Shown here: in pieces, positions 1 to 9,944 of the stretch
How the letters are laid out: each line of letters opens with the position of its first letter
How positions within the stretch are numbered: position 1 is the stretch's first letter
Origin: an uncultured Clostridia bacterium
Lineage (GTDB): Bacteria > Bacillota > Clostridia > TANB77 > CAG-508
Length of the DNA: 46,471 nucleotides
NCBI GenBank assembly: GCA_944386325.1
Contig: CALXAP010000016.1
Coordinates: 1 to 46,471, forward strand
Reading direction: 5' to 3'
The notes under the pieces: generated by a model
Database searches by the model: none
Told to the model about the DNA's origin: nothing
The model's input: the letters and a program-made list of their open reading frames with translations, nothing else
Translations under genes and position numbers: made by a program

Positions 1-17
1 ATAGAAAGTAGGTAAAT

Positions 18-1116
18 ATGAGTTTAGAAAAAATAAACAATAATTCAATGATTATTAAATATCAAAATACAGATAATATATTAGAAGATATATGTTCTAT
101 TATTGAATCAGCAAGAGATTATGCTTATAAGTCTGTAAATTTCACTCTAGTAGAAAGAAATTGGCTAATTGGATATAGAATTGCCAAAGAAGAATTAAAA
201 GGAAATAATAGAGCAGATTATGGATTAGAAATAATAAAAAAACTATCTAAAGAATTAACAAAACAGTATGGAAAAGGATTTGATAGAAGTAATTTGTATA
301 GATTTTTAAGTTTTTATAAAAATTTTCCACAAATTGTCGACGCACTGAGTCGACAATCTGGAAATTTGCTATCCTGGACTCATTATAGAACTCTATTACA
401 AGTTTTTGATAAGAAAGCAAGAGATTGGTATGAAAAAGAAGCTTTAGAACAAATGTGGAGTACAAGAACATTACAAAGAAATATTGATACACAGTACTAT
501 TATAGATTGTTAAAGTCACAAGCTAAAGAATCAGTAATTAAGGAAATGGAAGAAAACAACAAAGAAAATTATTTAATGAACAAATTAGAATTTGTTAAGA
601 ATCCTGTAATAGCAGAATTTTTAGGATATTCATTGGATAGTACTTTTACAGAAACAGAATTAGAAACTAGTATAATAAATAATTTACAAAAATTTTTAAT
701 GGAACTACGGTAAAGGTTATGCATTTGTTGCAAGACAACAACATATTCATACAGAAAAAGAAGATTACTTTATAGATTTAGTATTTTACAATTACATATT
801 AAAATGCTTTGTGTTAATTGATTTAAAAACTAAAAAAATAACTCATCAAGATGTTGGACAAATGGATATGTATGTTAGAATGTATGATGAGTTGAAAAAA
901 TCAAAAGAAGACAATCCAACAATAGGAATTTTACTATGTTCAGAAACAGATGCAGATATAGCAAAATATTCTATCCTAAAAGGAAACGAACAACTATTTG
1001 CTAGTAAATATAAATTATATTTACCAACAGAAGAAGAATTAAAGGCTGAAATTGAAAGTCAAAAAGCAATATTTGAACTGCAACAACAAGGAAAAAAACA
1101 AAATGATGAAGTTTAG
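18..1116 (+). CDS. DUF1016 (YhcG-type) PDDEXK nuclease family protein, frame interrupted at a CGG codon
   Basis: Reading starts at ATG 18 and stops at TAA 711-713, right after an in-frame CGG (708-710). Skipping C708 continues the protein to 1116, about 365 residues, the usual size of DUF1016 proteins. The N-terminal half is the helical DUF1016 domain (motifs LLSWTHYRTLLQV, LQRNI, QYYYRLL). The part after the shift reads GKGYAFVARQQ, then DYFIDLVFYN and VLIDLKTKKI, the acidic D...DLK pattern of a PDDEXK nuclease, then GQMDMYVRMYDE. Both halves are needed for the family, so this is one gene. Members are often near restriction-modification or defence loci, but no such partner is visible here. 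An inverted repeat lies inside the gene at 333-357. It is either a pseudogene, an assembly error, or a +1 recoded gene. Confidence 0.85.
333..357. repeat. Perfect 9-bp inverted repeat inside the DUF1016 gene
   Basis: ATTGTCGAC (333-341) and GTCGACAAT (349-357) flank a 7-nt loop, so a strong hairpin sits inside the reading frame and encodes part of FPQIVDALSRQSG. TTGTCGACGC also occurs, reverse-complemented, at the edge of the intergenic repeat near 1171. Confidence 0.8.
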
Positions 1117-1170
1117 TTAAATATAAAGTAAAAAAATAGATAAAAAGAAAAATTGTTTTGTAATTTTTGG

Positions 1171-1256
1171 CGTCGACAAATCTTATACTCTTCTTGCTAT
1201 GCCTTAAATTAATGTAACAAATATTAAAAATTAGAAAAAGATCTAGCAAAGCTATA
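1171..1256 (-). repeat. Dispersed ~85-bp intergenic repeat, copy 1
   Basis: Read on the minus strand this segment runs TTTGCTAGAT, ATTTGTTACATTAATTTAA, ATAGCAAGAAGAGTATAAG, then ATTTGTCGACGCC. The same order of blocks occurs on the plus strand at 27583-27665. Inner TTGCTAG/ATAGCAAG arms can pair. It lies between the nuclease gene and the ABC operon; no coding capacity is visible. Confidence 0.65.
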
Positions 1257-1379
1257 TTTGTCCCATAAAGACATATTGACTTCCTATTTTTGTTAATATA
1301 TTTTTCATAAAACATTAAGAAAATATAAATAATATATTTAATATATCTATGATAAAATATAAAGCAAGGAGGGGAAAAT

Positions 1380-2289
1380 ATGCGAAATAATGTATTAAGG
1401 TGCGAAAGTATAAATAAAAGTTTTGGTAAAAAACAAATATTAAAAAATGTATCATTTGAAATAAATGAAGGTGATATATTAGGTTTTATAGGCCCAAATC
1501 GGAGCTGGCAAAACTACGACAATTAAGTTAATTTTAGGTTTACAAAGTATTACACAAGGAAGTGTGAAAATAAACGGATATGATGTAGAAAAGCATTTTA
1601 CAAAGGCTATTGAAAGAGTAGGAGCAATTGTAGAAAATCCAGATTTATATATGTATTTATCTGGATATGATAATTTGAAATTAGTATCAAATCTTTATAA
1701 AGGTGTGGACGAAAAAAGAATTGATGAAGTTGTTAAATTAGTGAAATTAGAAAATAGAATAAACGATAAAGTTTCTAAATATTCTTTAGGTATGAGACAA
1801 AGATTGGGAATTGCTCAAGCAATTTTACACAAACCTAATTTATTAATTTTAGATGAACCAACAAACGGTCTAGATCCTGAAGGTATAAAAGAGATGAGAG
1901 ATTTATTAATTGATTTAGCTAATAATAAAAAAATGGGAATTTTGGTGTCTAGCCATAATTTAGCTGAATTAGATAATTTATGCAATAAAGTTTGTATAAT
2001 TAAAAATGGTGAGATTATTAAAACTAGTAGTATTGATGAAATTAAAAATATGCATGAGAATAAACAATATATTATAGAAATTGATACTACTGAAAATATA
2101 AAAAAATTATTTAGTAATGCTAATATATTAGATAAAAAGCATTTTAAGATTGATTTAACAAAAGAAAATGTTCCTAGTTTAGTAGAAAAATTAGTTCAAA
2201 ATAATGTTAAGATATACACTATAAAACAAGAAGAACAGACATTAGAAGATGCATTTTTCGAAATGACAGGAGGTAATATAATTGAGTAG
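1380..2289 (+). CDS. BcrA-like ABC transporter ATP-binding protein, frame interrupted at a CGG codon
   Basis: ATG 1380 follows GGAGGGG (1369-1375). Codons 1-40 give the start of an ABC ATPase up to FIGPN, then an in-frame CGG (1500-1502) leads to a stop 24 nt later. Skipping C1500 restores a perfect Walker A, GPN-GAGKTTT. The protein then continues with the Q-loop region, the signature YSLGMRQRLGIAQ, Walker B LLILDEPTNGLDP and the switch histidine SSHNL. Total is about 302 residues, normal for BcrA/lantibiotic-type exporters. The end overlaps the permease start by 8 nt, so the two form an operon. The break falls exactly in the nucleotide-binding loop, so the zero-frame product would be inactive. 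Substrate is unknown; peptide antibiotic or similar is the family expectation. Confidence 0.85.
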
Positions 2290-3745
2290 TTTAATAAAAA
2301 ATGAATTAATAAAAATTTTTAAAAAGAAATCGATTTATATAATTATGCTTATAGTACTAGCTTATACAATTCTTATAAATTGTATTGCTAAATATAATTC
2401 TGATTCTTATAGTGGATATAATTATTATAGTGAAAATTATATAAATGAGTATGTGAAAAAGGAATTGAGTCAGCTAGATCCAAATAAATCTTCTGATACA
2501 GGGTTATATATAGAATTAAAAACAGATTTAGATACATATGAGTTAATAAATAAGTATGATAATACATCTTGGCAATGTAAATTTATACAAGAAAATGTAT
2601 ATTCATTAATAAATGAAAAAAATACATATACTTACGGAATTGAAAAAGATGAGAATAAAGTTAAGGAAATTGAAAATCAAATAAATAAAATAATTGAAAA
2701 ATTAGATAATGATGATTGGAAATACTTTGCTAATTTAGAGTTAGAACAGGCGGAAAAACAACTAGATGAGTTAGAGGAAGAAAAAAGTATTACAGATGAC
2801 AAAAAAGTTTTAAGAGATATAGATATTGCAATAGAGTGTGCCAGAATAGACAAAGAAGTAGCAGAATATAGAATTAATAAAGAAATTAAATATGGCTCAG
2901 ATTATTTAAATAGTGCTTTAAGAGATTATGAAAATAGTTCAAAAAATATTATAGAGTTACAAAATAATTCAGAAGAAATGAGTTATCAAGAGAAATTAGC
3001 ATATAATGAGTCATTAGAAAATAAAGAAATAAGTAGATATATAATAGAAAATAATGTGGATTTATATAGTACTGATACTAAAGGTATGCTAGAAAATTTC
3101 TTTAACGAATATGGTATTTTTATTATAGTTGTTATTGTTATGATAGCAGGTACAATAGTTAGTGAAGAGTTTAATAAAGGAACAGTAAAATTATTATTAG
3201 TAAAACCATATAGTAGATTAAAAATATTAATATCAAAATATATAACAACTTTAATAATTTTAGGAATTTCTTTAATAACATTTATATTAATGCAGTTGAT
3301 TGTAGGAGGAGTAATATTTGGATTAAATAGTTTATCTATACCAGTTATTCAATATGATTTTAACACTAATCAATTAGTTGAACTTAATATATTTACATAT
3401 TTAATAATACAAATATTAACACAATTACCGATGCTTATATTATTGTTAACTTTAGCGTTTGCATTGAGTACAATATTTACAAATAGTGCATTAGCAATTA
3501 CAATAACTCTTTTAGGATATATGTCACCAAATATAATTAATATGTTAGCAATACAATATAATGTAGAAATTATGAAGTATTTTGTTACAATGAATTGGGA
3601 TTTAAGTCCTTACTTATTTGGTGGATTGGCTAGTATGGAAGGAATGTCATTAGGATTTTCTATAATTGTTTCAATAATTTATTTGTTGTTAATGATAATT
3701 CCTACATATATTATATTTAAAAAGAGAAATATAAAAAATATTTAA
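2282..3745 (+). CDS. ABC-2 type transporter permease
   Basis: Starts at TTG 2282, eight nt after GGAGG (2269-2273), and overlaps the end of the ATPase gene. The 487-residue protein has one N-terminal membrane segment (about residues 18-35), a long, acidic, coiled-coil-rich extracytoplasmic stretch (about 40-265), then five or six membrane segments beginning IFIIVVIVMIAGTIVSEEF. That segment with its following EEF...GTVKLLLVKPYSR is the ABC-2 permease signature of bacitracin/lantibiotic-type exporters. The large external domain is typical of Gram-positive versions. It should form the membrane channel driven by the upstream ATPase. Confidence 0.85.
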   Translation: MSSLIKNELIKIFKKKSIYIIMLIVLAYTILINCIAKYNSDSYSGYNYYSENYINEYVKKELSQLDPNKSSDTGLYIELKTDLDTYELINKYDNTSWQCKFIQENVYSLINEKNTYTYGIEKDENKVKEIENQINKIIEKLDNDDWKYFANLELEQAEKQLDELEEEKSITDDKKVLRDIDIAIECARIDKEVAEYRINKEIKYGSDYLNSALRDYENSSKNIIELQNNSEEMSYQEKLAYNESLENKEISRYIIENNVDLYSTDTKGMLENFFNEYGIFIIVVIVMIAGTIVSEEFNKGTVKLLLVKPYSRLKILISKYITTLIILGISLITFILMQLIVGGVIFGLNSLSIPVIQYDFNTNQLVELNIFTYLIIQILTQLPMLILLLTLAFALSTIFTNSALAITITLLGYMSPNIINMLAIQYNVEIMKYFVTMNWDLSPYLFGGLASMEGMSLGFSIIVSIIYLLLMIIPTYIIFKKRNIKNI

Positions 3746-3824
3746 TATGCGATACTGTTCATAATCTATAAACAATAATATAGAAAAAATAGTTTTAAAT
3801 AAAAATTCACATTAAAAATAAACT

Positions 3825-3924
3825 GTACCAAAAGGATATATATAATAATTTATCGTCAAAATGATAGATGGGGTATTCCTAAATGCTTTTGACTCCTAAA
3901 TTATTATATATATCCTTTTGGTAC
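3825..3924. repeat. Perfect 28-bp inverted repeat with structured 44-nt loop
   Basis: 3825-3852 is the exact reverse complement of 3897-3924 (arms begin GTACCAAAAGG). Within the 44-nt loop GTCAAAA (3855-3861) can pair with TTTTGAC (3887-3893). It lies between the ABC permease and the S10 promoter. It could terminate the ABC operon, but no U-run follows the stem (the next bases are TTCTCTATTTG). It looks more like a small mobile hairpin or a structured RNA. Confidence 0.85.
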
Positions 3925-3940
3925 TTCTCTATTTGTTTAA

Positions 3941-4030
3941 AAAATTATTAAAATTATCCAGTAGGAAAATTTATAAAATATTATTATATCAAATTCTTTA
4001 TCTTATTATATTAGCTGTGAATATTAACAC
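3941..4030. repeat. Partial intergenic repeat fragments before the S10 promoter
   Basis: AATTATTAAAATTATCCAGTA here recurs at 45730-45750. The reverse complement of 3955-3996 (GAATTTGATATAATAATAT followed by TTATAAATTTT) matches the left end of the MITE-like element at 20132 and 42338. TTAGCTGTGAATATTAA (4010-4026) resembles sequence flanking the element at 42546. This fills the 562-nt gap between the ABC permease and rpsJ together with the hairpin, promoter and leader. Confidence 0.55.
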
Positions 4031-4067
4031 TGATGGAATTATTAAATATTTTTTTCTTTAGTTTTTA

Positions 4068-4096
4068 TTGACATACATGGTAAAAGATAGTATAAT
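4068..4096 (+). promoter_or_regulatory. Sigma-A promoter of the S10-spc operon
   Basis: TTGACA at 4068-4073 and TATAAT at 4091-4096, spaced 17 nt: a perfect consensus promoter. Transcription would start near 4103, giving a leader of about 205 nt. Confidence 0.88.
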
Positions 4097-4102
4097 ATTC
4101 AA

Positions 4103-4307
4103 GCGTATGGATTTGCGATGAAGCAGAATGTAGCTACGTTTAACGGAGGGAACTTCTGTGGAGTATGTCTTGGCTTAGACCGGGCGAAAGTTTGATAGAA
4201 GCATCGATTAGCCTAAGTTTATTACAGCTTAGGTGTATAAGTTGGTGATTATAAAACACCAGGGTGCGTTGAAAACTTGCCGGAAATTAATTTAAGGAGG
4301 GAAATTA
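4103..4307 (+). ncRNA. Structured S10-operon leader RNA
   Basis: The 205 nt between promoter and rpsJ are clearly more GC-rich than normal intergenic DNA and contain pairing segments, for example GCCTAAG (4211-4217) with CTTAGGT (4228-4234) and GGTG with CACC (4244-4261). Leaders before S10 operons are known autoregulation targets (by L4 in E. coli); whether this one works that way is inference. No oligo-U attenuator is visible before the GGAGGG ribosome-binding site. Confidence 0.6.
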
Positions 4308-4637
4308 ATGGCAACATCAAACAATTTAGTAGGAAGTGACAAAATAAGAATTAGATTAAAAGGATATGATTATGTTGTTTTAGATCAGTCTGCTGAAAAG
4401 ATAGTAGATACTGCTAAAAAAACAGGTGCAAAAGTATCTGGACCAATTCCACTTCCAACAAAAAAGGAAGTTATAACAATTTTGCGTTCACCTCACAAAG
4501 ATAAAGATTCAAGAGAGCAATTTGAGATGAGAACACATAAAAGAGTTATAGATATCCTTTATCCAACACAAAAAACTGTAGATAATCTAATGAAATTAGA
4601 TTTACCAGCTGGTGTTGATATAGAAATAAAATTATAA
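4308..4637 (+). CDS. rpsJ: 30S ribosomal protein S10
   Basis: First gene of the S10 operon; 109 residues with start [21 protein letters not shown]. Contains the S10 motifs [13 protein letters not shown] and [20 protein letters not shown], and the C-terminus [11 protein letters not shown]. The N-terminus is some seven residues longer than the common MAKQKIRIRLK start. It belongs to the 30S head and, as NusE, takes part in antitermination. The ATG lies 7 nt after GGAGGG. The translation start probably responds to the upstream leader. Confidence 0.98.
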   Translation: MATSNNLVGSDKIRIRLKGYDYVVLDQSAEKIVDTAKKTGAKVSGPIPLPTKKEVITILRSPHKDKDSREQFEMRTHKRVIDILYPTQKTVDNLMKLDLPAGVDIEIKL

Positions 4638-4702
4638 AATCTATAATTAAAATTAAAAACCAAGCTGATTTAAATGTCAGCCAATAGTTAGGAGGATAAG
4701 AA

Positions 4703-5338
4703 ATGAATAAAGCAATTATAGGTAAAAAGGTAGGAATGACACAAATTTTTGATGAAAAAGGTAATGTTATTCCTGTAACAGTAATACAGGCTGGACCATG
4801 TACTGTAGTACAAGTGAAAACAATAGAGAAAGATGGATACAATGCGGTTAAACTAGGATATGGTGATGTTAAGGAAAGAAAATTAAATAAACCAGAACTA
4901 GGAGCATTTAAAAAGATAAAATCAGAACCAAAAAAACACTTAAGAGAGTTTAGAATGGATTCTGTTGAAGATATAAAAGTAGGTAGTGAAGTAAAAGCTG
5001 ATGTTTTTGTAGCAGGTGAAAAAGTTGATATTCAAGGAATATCTAAAGGAAAAGGTTTTCAAGGTGTTATAAAACGTCATGGACAAAATAGAGGACCAAT
5101 GGGACATGGTTCTATGTATCATAGAAGACCAGGTTCAATGGGACCAACATCAACTCCAGGAAGAGTTTTCAAAGGTAAAAAATTACCTGGACATATGGGT
5201 GTAGATTTAATAACAATTCAAAATCTAGAAGTTGTTAAAGTAGATTTGGATAAAGATGTTATTTTAGTAAAAGGTAGTGTACCAGGAAATAAAGGTAGTA
5301 TATTAAAAATAAAAAATGCAGTGAAAGCTGCTAAATAG
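4703..5338 (+). CDS. rplC: 50S ribosomal protein L3
   Basis: 211 residues, normal for bacterial L3. Shows [15 protein letters not shown] at the N-terminus and the conserved loop region [10 protein letters not shown] followed by [13 protein letters not shown] and [16 protein letters not shown]3 nucleates early 50S assembly and reaches the peptidyl-transferase centre with its glutamine-containing loop. GGAGG precedes the ATG. It follows rpsJ after 65 nt. Confidence 0.98.
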   Translation: MNKAIIGKKVGMTQIFDEKGNVIPVTVIQAGPCTVVQVKTIEKDGYNAVKLGYGDVKERKLNKPELGAFKKIKSEPKKHLREFRMDSVEDIKVGSEVKADVFVAGEKVDIQGISKGKGFQGVIKRHGQNRGPMGHGSMYHRRPGSMGPTSTPGRVFKGKKLPGHMGVDLITIQNLEVVKVDLDKDVILVKGSVPGNKGSILKIKNAVKAAK

Positions 5339-5360
5339 GAGTTAGAAAGGAGGAAAAAAA

Positions 5361-5984
5361 ATGCCTACAGTAGATGTATATGATATAACAGGCAAAAAAG
5401 TAAAAACTTTAGAATTAAAAGAAGAGATATTTGGAATAGAACCAAATGAAAAAATAGTACATACAGTTCTAGTAAATTATTTAGCTAATCAAAGACAAGG
5501 AACTCAAAGTACAAAAACAAGAGCAGAAGTTAGAGGCGGAGGTAGAAAGCCATGGAGACAAAAAGGAACAGGTAGAGCAAGACAAGGAAGTATAAGAGCA
5601 CCACAATGGATAAAAGGTGGTATTGCTTTAGGACCAAAACCTAGATCATATAAGTATAGAGTAAATAAAAAAGAGAAAAGATTAGCAATAAAATCTATAT
5701 TAAGTTCTAAAGTTTCAGAAAATCAATTAGTTGTAGTTGACAAGTTTGGATTTAATGAAATAAAAACTAAAAACATGGTAAATGCATTAAATGGCTTAAA
5801 AGTTGAAGGAAAAGCTTTAATAGTTTTACCAGAAAAAAATGAAATTGTTCAAAGATCAGCAAGAAATATTCAAGGTGTTAAAACATCTTTAATAAACACA
5901 ATTAATGTATACGATTTATTAAAATATAATAAATTAGTTTTAACTGAAGATACAGTTAAGAAAATAGAGGAGGTGTACGCATAA
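5361..5984 (+). CDS. rplD: 50S ribosomal protein L4
   Basis: 207 residues with the internal extended loop [20 protein letters not shown] (about 67-86), which lines the exit tunnel. Starts [20 protein letters not shown]4 binds 23S rRNA and in several bacteria represses its own operon through the S10 leader, so the structured leader at 4103-4307 is a candidate target here. The stop codon overlaps the rplW start (TAATG), consistent with translational coupling. Confidence 0.98.
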   Translation: MPTVDVYDITGKKVKTLELKEEIFGIEPNEKIVHTVLVNYLANQRQGTQSTKTRAEVRGGGRKPWRQKGTGRARQGSIRAPQWIKGGIALGPKPRSYKYRVNKKEKRLAIKSILSSKVSENQLVVVDKFGFNEIKTKNMVNALNGLKVEGKALIVLPEKNEIVQRSARNIQGVKTSLINTINVYDLLKYNKLVLTEDTVKKIEEVYA

Positions 5985-6331
5985 TGAGACCAGAAGATAT
6001 AATAATAAAACCTATTATTAACGAAAAAAGTAATATGTTATTACAAGAAGGAAAGTATACCTTCAAAGTAGCAAAAAAAGCTACAAAAATTCAAATTGCT
6101 GATGCAGTTGAAAAATTATTTAATGTTAAAGTAAAAAAAGTAAATACAATAAATGTACAAGGAAAGAAAAAAAGAGTTGGATATCATCAAGGTATGACAG
6201 CTAGTTGGAAAAAAGCAATTGTATTTATTGATACAAATCCACAAGACACAAAATATCTTGCAAAAGGTGGTAAAGAAGTAAAAGTATCTAATAAATATAA
6301 AGATGGAATTGATGAATTCACTGGAGTATAA
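5984..6331 (+). CDS. rplW: 50S ribosomal protein L23
   Basis: 115 residues: start [16 protein letters not shown], central [20 protein letters not shown] and [18 protein letters not shown]23 sits at the tunnel exit and docks trigger factor and SRP. The first codon overlaps the rplD stop by one base. The C-terminal tail ([13 protein letters not shown]) is longer than in minimal L23 proteins. Confidence 0.97.
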   Translation: MRPEDIIIKPIINEKSNMLLQEGKYTFKVAKKATKIQIADAVEKLFNVKVKKVNTINVQGKKKRVGYHQGMTASWKKAIVFIDTNPQDTKYLAKGGKEVKVSNKYKDGIDEFTGV

Positions 6332-6388
6332 AAAATAAAATTATCTAGATATAACTAGGAAAATAAATATAAAGGAGAGAAATATAAA

Positions 6389-7216
6389 ATGGGAATTAAA
6401 CATTATAGACCAATTACACCTTCAACAAGAAATATGTCAGGTTCTACTTTCGAAGAGATAACAAAGAAAACTCCTGAAAAAAAGCTTTTAGCTAAGAAAA
6501 AGAAAAAATCAGGAAGAAACTCATATGGTAGAATTACTGTTAGACATCAGGGTGGTGGAAATAGACAAAAATACAGAATAATTGATTTTAAACGTTTAAA
6601 AGATGATATGTTTGCAAATGTAATAGGTATAGAATATGACCCAAATAGAAGTGCAAATATAGCATTAATAGAATATGAAGATGGAGAAAGAAATTATATT
6701 TTAGCTCCAATAGGATTAAAAGATGGAGATAAAGTAGTTTCAGGTGCGAATTCTGATATAAAAGTTGGTAATTGCTTACCAATAGAAAATATACCAGTTG
6801 GAACAATGATTCACAATATAGAATTAAATCCAGGTCAAGGTGGAAAATTAGTTAGAGCTGCTGGTCAAGAAGCTCAATTAATGGCAAAAGAAGGTAGATA
6901 TGCTCATGTTAGATTACCTTCTGGAGAAATGAGATTAATATTTTCTAAATGCAGAGCAACAATAGGAACTGTTGGAAATGCGGATTATGAAAATATTAAA
7001 TTAGGAAAAGCTGGTAGAAAAAGACATATGGGTATTAGACCAACTGTAAGAGGATCTGTTATGAACCCTGTTGATCACCCACATGGTGGTGGTGAAGGAA
7101 AAGCACCAGTAGGTAGACCAGGACCATTAACTCCTTGGGGTAAACCAGCTCTTGGATATAAAACTAGAAAGAAGAATAAGCAATCTAATAAGTTTATTGT
7201 TAAGAGAAGAAAATAA
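6389..7216 (+). CDS. rplB: 50S ribosomal protein L2
   Basis: 275 residues. Start [19 protein letters not shown]; core [23 protein letters not shown]-terminal [20 protein letters not shown], which carries the conserved histidine region near the peptidyl-transferase centre; basic tail [21 protein letters not shown] precedes the ATG. Full-length. Confidence 0.98.
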   Translation: MGIKHYRPITPSTRNMSGSTFEEITKKTPEKKLLAKKKKKSGRNSYGRITVRHQGGGNRQKYRIIDFKRLKDDMFANVIGIEYDPNRSANIALIEYEDGERNYILAPIGLKDGDKVVSGANSDIKVGNCLPIENIPVGTMIHNIELNPGQGGKLVRAAGQEAQLMAKEGRYAHVRLPSGEMRLIFSKCRATIGTVGNADYENIKLGKAGRKRHMGIRPTVRGSVMNPVDHPHGGGEGKAPVGRPGPLTPWGKPALGYKTRKKNKQSNKFIVKRRK

Positions 7217-7237
7217 TAAGAAGGAGGAAATTAAATA

Positions 7238-7516
7238 ATGTCAAGATCAAGTAAGAAGAAACCTTTTGTTGCACCAGAGCTTTTAAAAAGAATTGAAGCT
7301 ATGAATGAAACTGGACAAAAAGAAGTTTTAAAAACATGGTCAAGAGCATCTACAATATATCCACAAATGGTTGGACATACAATAGCTGTTCATGATGGAA
7401 GAAAACATGTGCCTATATACATTTCTGAAGAAATGATCGGTCATAAATTAGGTGAATTTGCTCCAACAAGAACTTTCAAAGGTCATGTAGGAGAAAAAAC
7501 AACTAAAGTTAAATAA
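7238..7516 (+). CDS. rpsS: 30S ribosomal protein S19
   Basis: 92 residues, start [19 protein letters not shown], then [27 protein letters not shown] and [16 protein letters not shown]19 forms the S13-S19 head complex near the A-site tRNA. AAGGAGG lies before the ATG. Full-length and in normal order. Confidence 0.98.
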   Translation: MSRSSKKKPFVAPELLKRIEAMNETGQKEVLKTWSRASTIYPQMVGHTIAVHDGRKHVPIYISEEMIGHKLGEFAPTRTFKGHVGEKTTKVK

Positions 7517-7545
7517 TAAAACTATAAAGCGAGGAGGGAAATTAA

Positions 7546-7908
7546 GTGCAAGAAGTTAATGAAAACAATTTAGAAGCAAAAGCTGTATTAAATTATGCTA
7601 GAATTTCTAGTAGAAAAGTAAAAATTGTTGCAGATTTAATAAGAGGAAAAGATGTTAATGAAGCTTTATCAATAGTTAAGTTTACACCTAAGGCATCTTC
7701 TGAAATTATAGAAAAGTTATTAAAATCAGCTATAGCAAATGCTGAAAACAATCATAATATGAATACAAATAAATTATATGTTGCTGAAATATTTGCAAAT
7801 CAAGGTCCAACACTAAAGAGAATAAGACCTGCTGCAAAAGGTTCTGCAGTAAGAATAAGAAAAAGAACAAGTCATATAACAATAAAATTAAGAGAAAGAG
7901 ATAATTAA
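7546..7908 (+). CDS. rplV: 50S ribosomal protein L22
   Basis: 120 residues from a GTG start after GAGGAGG (7531-7537). Carries [24 protein letters not shown] and the tunnel-loop region [21 protein letters not shown]22 lines the exit tunnel with L4 and is a known site of macrolide-resistance mutations. Ends KLRERDN. Confidence 0.97.
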   Translation: MQEVNENNLEAKAVLNYARISSRKVKIVADLIRGKDVNEALSIVKFTPKASSEIIEKLLKSAIANAENNHNMNTNKLYVAEIFANQGPTLKRIRPAAKGSAVRIRKRTSHITIKLRERDN

Positions 7909-7929
7909 AAGTAAGGGGGAACATTTAGC

Positions 7930-8592
7930 ATGGGACAAAAAATGCATCCACATGGATTAAGAGTTGGTATAATCAAAGATTGGGATTCTAAATGGTATGC
8001 AGATTCTAAAAATTTTAGTGATTACTTAATCGAAGATTATAAAATTCGTCAACTACTTAAAAAGAAATTATATGCAAGTGGAATATCAAAAATAGAAATA
8101 GAAAGAACAGCAAAATTCGTTAGAGTTAATGTTTACACAGCAAAACCAGGATTAGTAATTGGTAAAGGTGGAAACTTAGCTGAAGGATTAAAAAACGAAT
8201 TACAAAAAATGATAAATAAAGATGTAAATTTAAATATTGTTGAAGTTAAAAACATTGATTTAGATGCACAATTAGTTGCTGAAAATATAGCATTACAATT
8301 AGAAAAGAGAATATCTTTTAGAAGAGCAATGAAACAATCAATGCAAAAAACAATGAAATCAGGTGCACTAGGAATTAAAACATCAGTTTCAGGAAGATTA
8401 GGTGGAGCTGATATGGCAAGAACAGAATTCTATAAAGAAGGTACAATACCATTACAAACATTAAGAGCAGATATAGATTATGGTTTTGCTGAAGCAAATA
8501 CAACATATGGAAAAATCGGTGTTAAAGTATGGATATATAAAGGAGAAGTTCTTGGTGGTAAAAAGATTACTGAGAAAGGAGGAGAAGTATAA
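7930..8592 (+). CDS. rpsC: 30S ribosomal protein S3
   Basis: 220 residues. Start [22 protein letters not shown] domain with [19 protein letters not shown] (about 75-93); C-terminal domain [20 protein letters not shown] and [16 protein letters not shown]3 lies at the mRNA entry site and has helicase-like activity with S4. The stop overlaps the rplP start by one base. Confidence 0.98.
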   Translation: MGQKMHPHGLRVGIIKDWDSKWYADSKNFSDYLIEDYKIRQLLKKKLYASGISKIEIERTAKFVRVNVYTAKPGLVIGKGGNLAEGLKNELQKMINKDVNLNIVEVKNIDLDAQLVAENIALQLEKRISFRRAMKQSMQKTMKSGALGIKTSVSGRLGGADMARTEFYKEGTIPLQTLRADIDYGFAEANTTYGKIGVKVWIYKGEVLGGKKITEKGGEV

Positions 8593-9038
8593 TGCCAATA
8601 ATGCCAAAAAGAAGTAAGTATAGAAAAATGCAAAAAGGTAGAGTAAGAGGAAAAGCTCTTAGAGGAAATACTGTTTCAGAAGGAGAATATGGTTTACAAG
8701 CGTTAGAGGCAGGATTTATTACTTCTAATCAAATAGAGTCTGCCCGTGTTGCTATGACTCGTTTTATAAAAAGAGGTGGAAAAGTTTGGATAAAAATATT
8801 TCCAGATAAGCCTATTACTAAAAAACCAGCAGAAACTCGTATGGGTAAAGGTAAAGGTGCCCCAGAATATTGGGTAGCTGTTGTTAAACCAGGAAGAGTT
8901 ATGTTTGAAATAGCAGGAGTACCAGAAGAAACTGCAAGAGAAGCACTTAGATTAGCAATGCACAAACTACCTGTAAAATGTAAATTCCTAAGTAAAGAAA
9001 TTGAAAATAATGGTGGTGATAATGATGAAGATAAATAA
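8592..9038 (+). CDS. rplP: 50S ribosomal protein L16
   Basis: 148 residues from ATG 8592, which overlaps the rpsC stop (TAATG). A second in-frame ATG at 8601 (MPKRSKYRK) is the usual L16 start, so the true start may be either. Conserved [43 protein letters not shown] and PVKCKFL. L16 organises the A-site side of the 50S. The last 17 nt overlap rpmC. Confidence 0.96.
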   Translation: MPIMPKRSKYRKMQKGRVRGKALRGNTVSEGEYGLQALEAGFITSNQIESARVAMTRFIKRGGKVWIKIFPDKPITKKPAETRMGKGKGAPEYWVAVVKPGRVMFEIAGVPEETAREALRLAMHKLPVKCKFLSKEIENNGGDNDEDK

Positions 9039-9228
9039 AATAAGAGAAATGTCTTCACCTGATTTAGAAAAAGAGGTATCAGAATTAAAATCAGAATTGT
9101 TTAAATTAAGATTTAGTTTAGCTACAAATGGATTAGATAATCCAATGAGAATTAAGCAAGTTAAAAAAGATATTGCAAGAGTAAAAACAATTTTAAGAGA
9201 AAGAGAAATAGAAGAATCAAATAAATAA
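9025..9228 (+). CDS. rpmC: 50S ribosomal protein L29
   Basis: 67 residues if started at ATG 9025 ([20 protein letters not shown]); an ATG directly before it (9022) is also possible, and GGTGG at 9012-9016 serves either. [20 protein letters not shown] and [18 protein letters not shown] are standard L29 helices at the tunnel exit. The start lies inside the end of rplP, so translation is coupled. Confidence 0.95.
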   Translation: MKINKIREMSSPDLEKEVSELKSELFKLRFSLATNGLDNPMRIKQVKKDIARVKTILREREIEESNK

Positions 9229-9248
9229 TTTTGAAAGGAGTATATATA

Positions 9249-9512
9249 ATGTCAGAAAGAAAACTTCGTAAAGTAATGATTGGTACAGTAGTGTCTGACA
9301 AAATGGATAAAACAGTAGTTGTATCAGTTCAAACCAATGTTAAGCATAAAATATATGGTAAAATAATGAAAAGAACATATAAATTAAAAGCACATGATGA
9401 AGAAAATGCTTGTAAAGTTGGAGATAGAGTAAAAGTTATGGAAACAAGACCTCTTTCTAAAGATAAAAGATGGAGAATTGTAGAAATAGTAGAAAAAGCA
9501 CAATTAAAATAA
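9249..9512 (+). CDS. rpsQ: 30S ribosomal protein S17
   Basis: 87 residues from ATG 9249 after [27 protein letters not shown] followed by [19 protein letters not shown] and [19 protein letters not shown] identify S17, an early 16S-binding protein with an OB fold. Full-length. Confidence 0.97.
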   Translation: MSERKLRKVMIGTVVSDKMDKTVVVSVQTNVKHKIYGKIMKRTYKLKAHDEENACKVGDRVKVMETRPLSKDKRWRIVEIVEKAQLK

Positions 9513-9540
9513 ATTTTATATGATAGGAGGATATTTCAAA

Positions 9541-9909
9541 ATGGTACAACAACAATCAAGATTAAGAGTAGCTGATAATACAGGTGCAAAAGAAATTATG
9601 TGTATTAGATGCTTAGGTGGTTCACATAGAAAATATGCTCAAATTGGTGATTTAATAATTGCTTCTGTTAAAGATGCAACACCAGGAGGAGTTGTAAAAA
9701 AAGGTGAAGTTGTAAAAGCTGTTATTGTTAGAACAAAAAAAGGAACAAGAAGATCAGATGGTTCTTATTTAAAATTTGACGAGAATGCAGCTGTTATTAT
9801 ACGTGATGATGGAAATCCAAGAGGTACACGTATATTTGGACCAGTAGCTAGAGAATTAAGAGAAAAAAATTATATGAAAATTCTTTCTCTTGCTCCAGAG
9901 GTTTTATAA
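9541..9909 (+). CDS. rplN: 50S ribosomal protein L14
   Basis: 122 residues from ATG 9541 after TAGGAGG. Start [20 protein letters not shown]; then [37 protein letters not shown] and [15 protein letters not shown]14 forms the inter-subunit bridge region and the RsfS binding face. Exactly the usual length. Confidence 0.98.
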   Translation: MVQQQSRLRVADNTGAKEIMCIRCLGGSHRKYAQIGDLIIASVKDATPGGVVKKGEVVKAVIVRTKKGTRRSDGSYLKFDENAAVIIRDDGNPRGTRIFGPVARELREKNYMKILSLAPEVL

Positions 9910-9944
9910 AATAAAAAATATTGAAGAAGGAGGAGAATCCTGAA

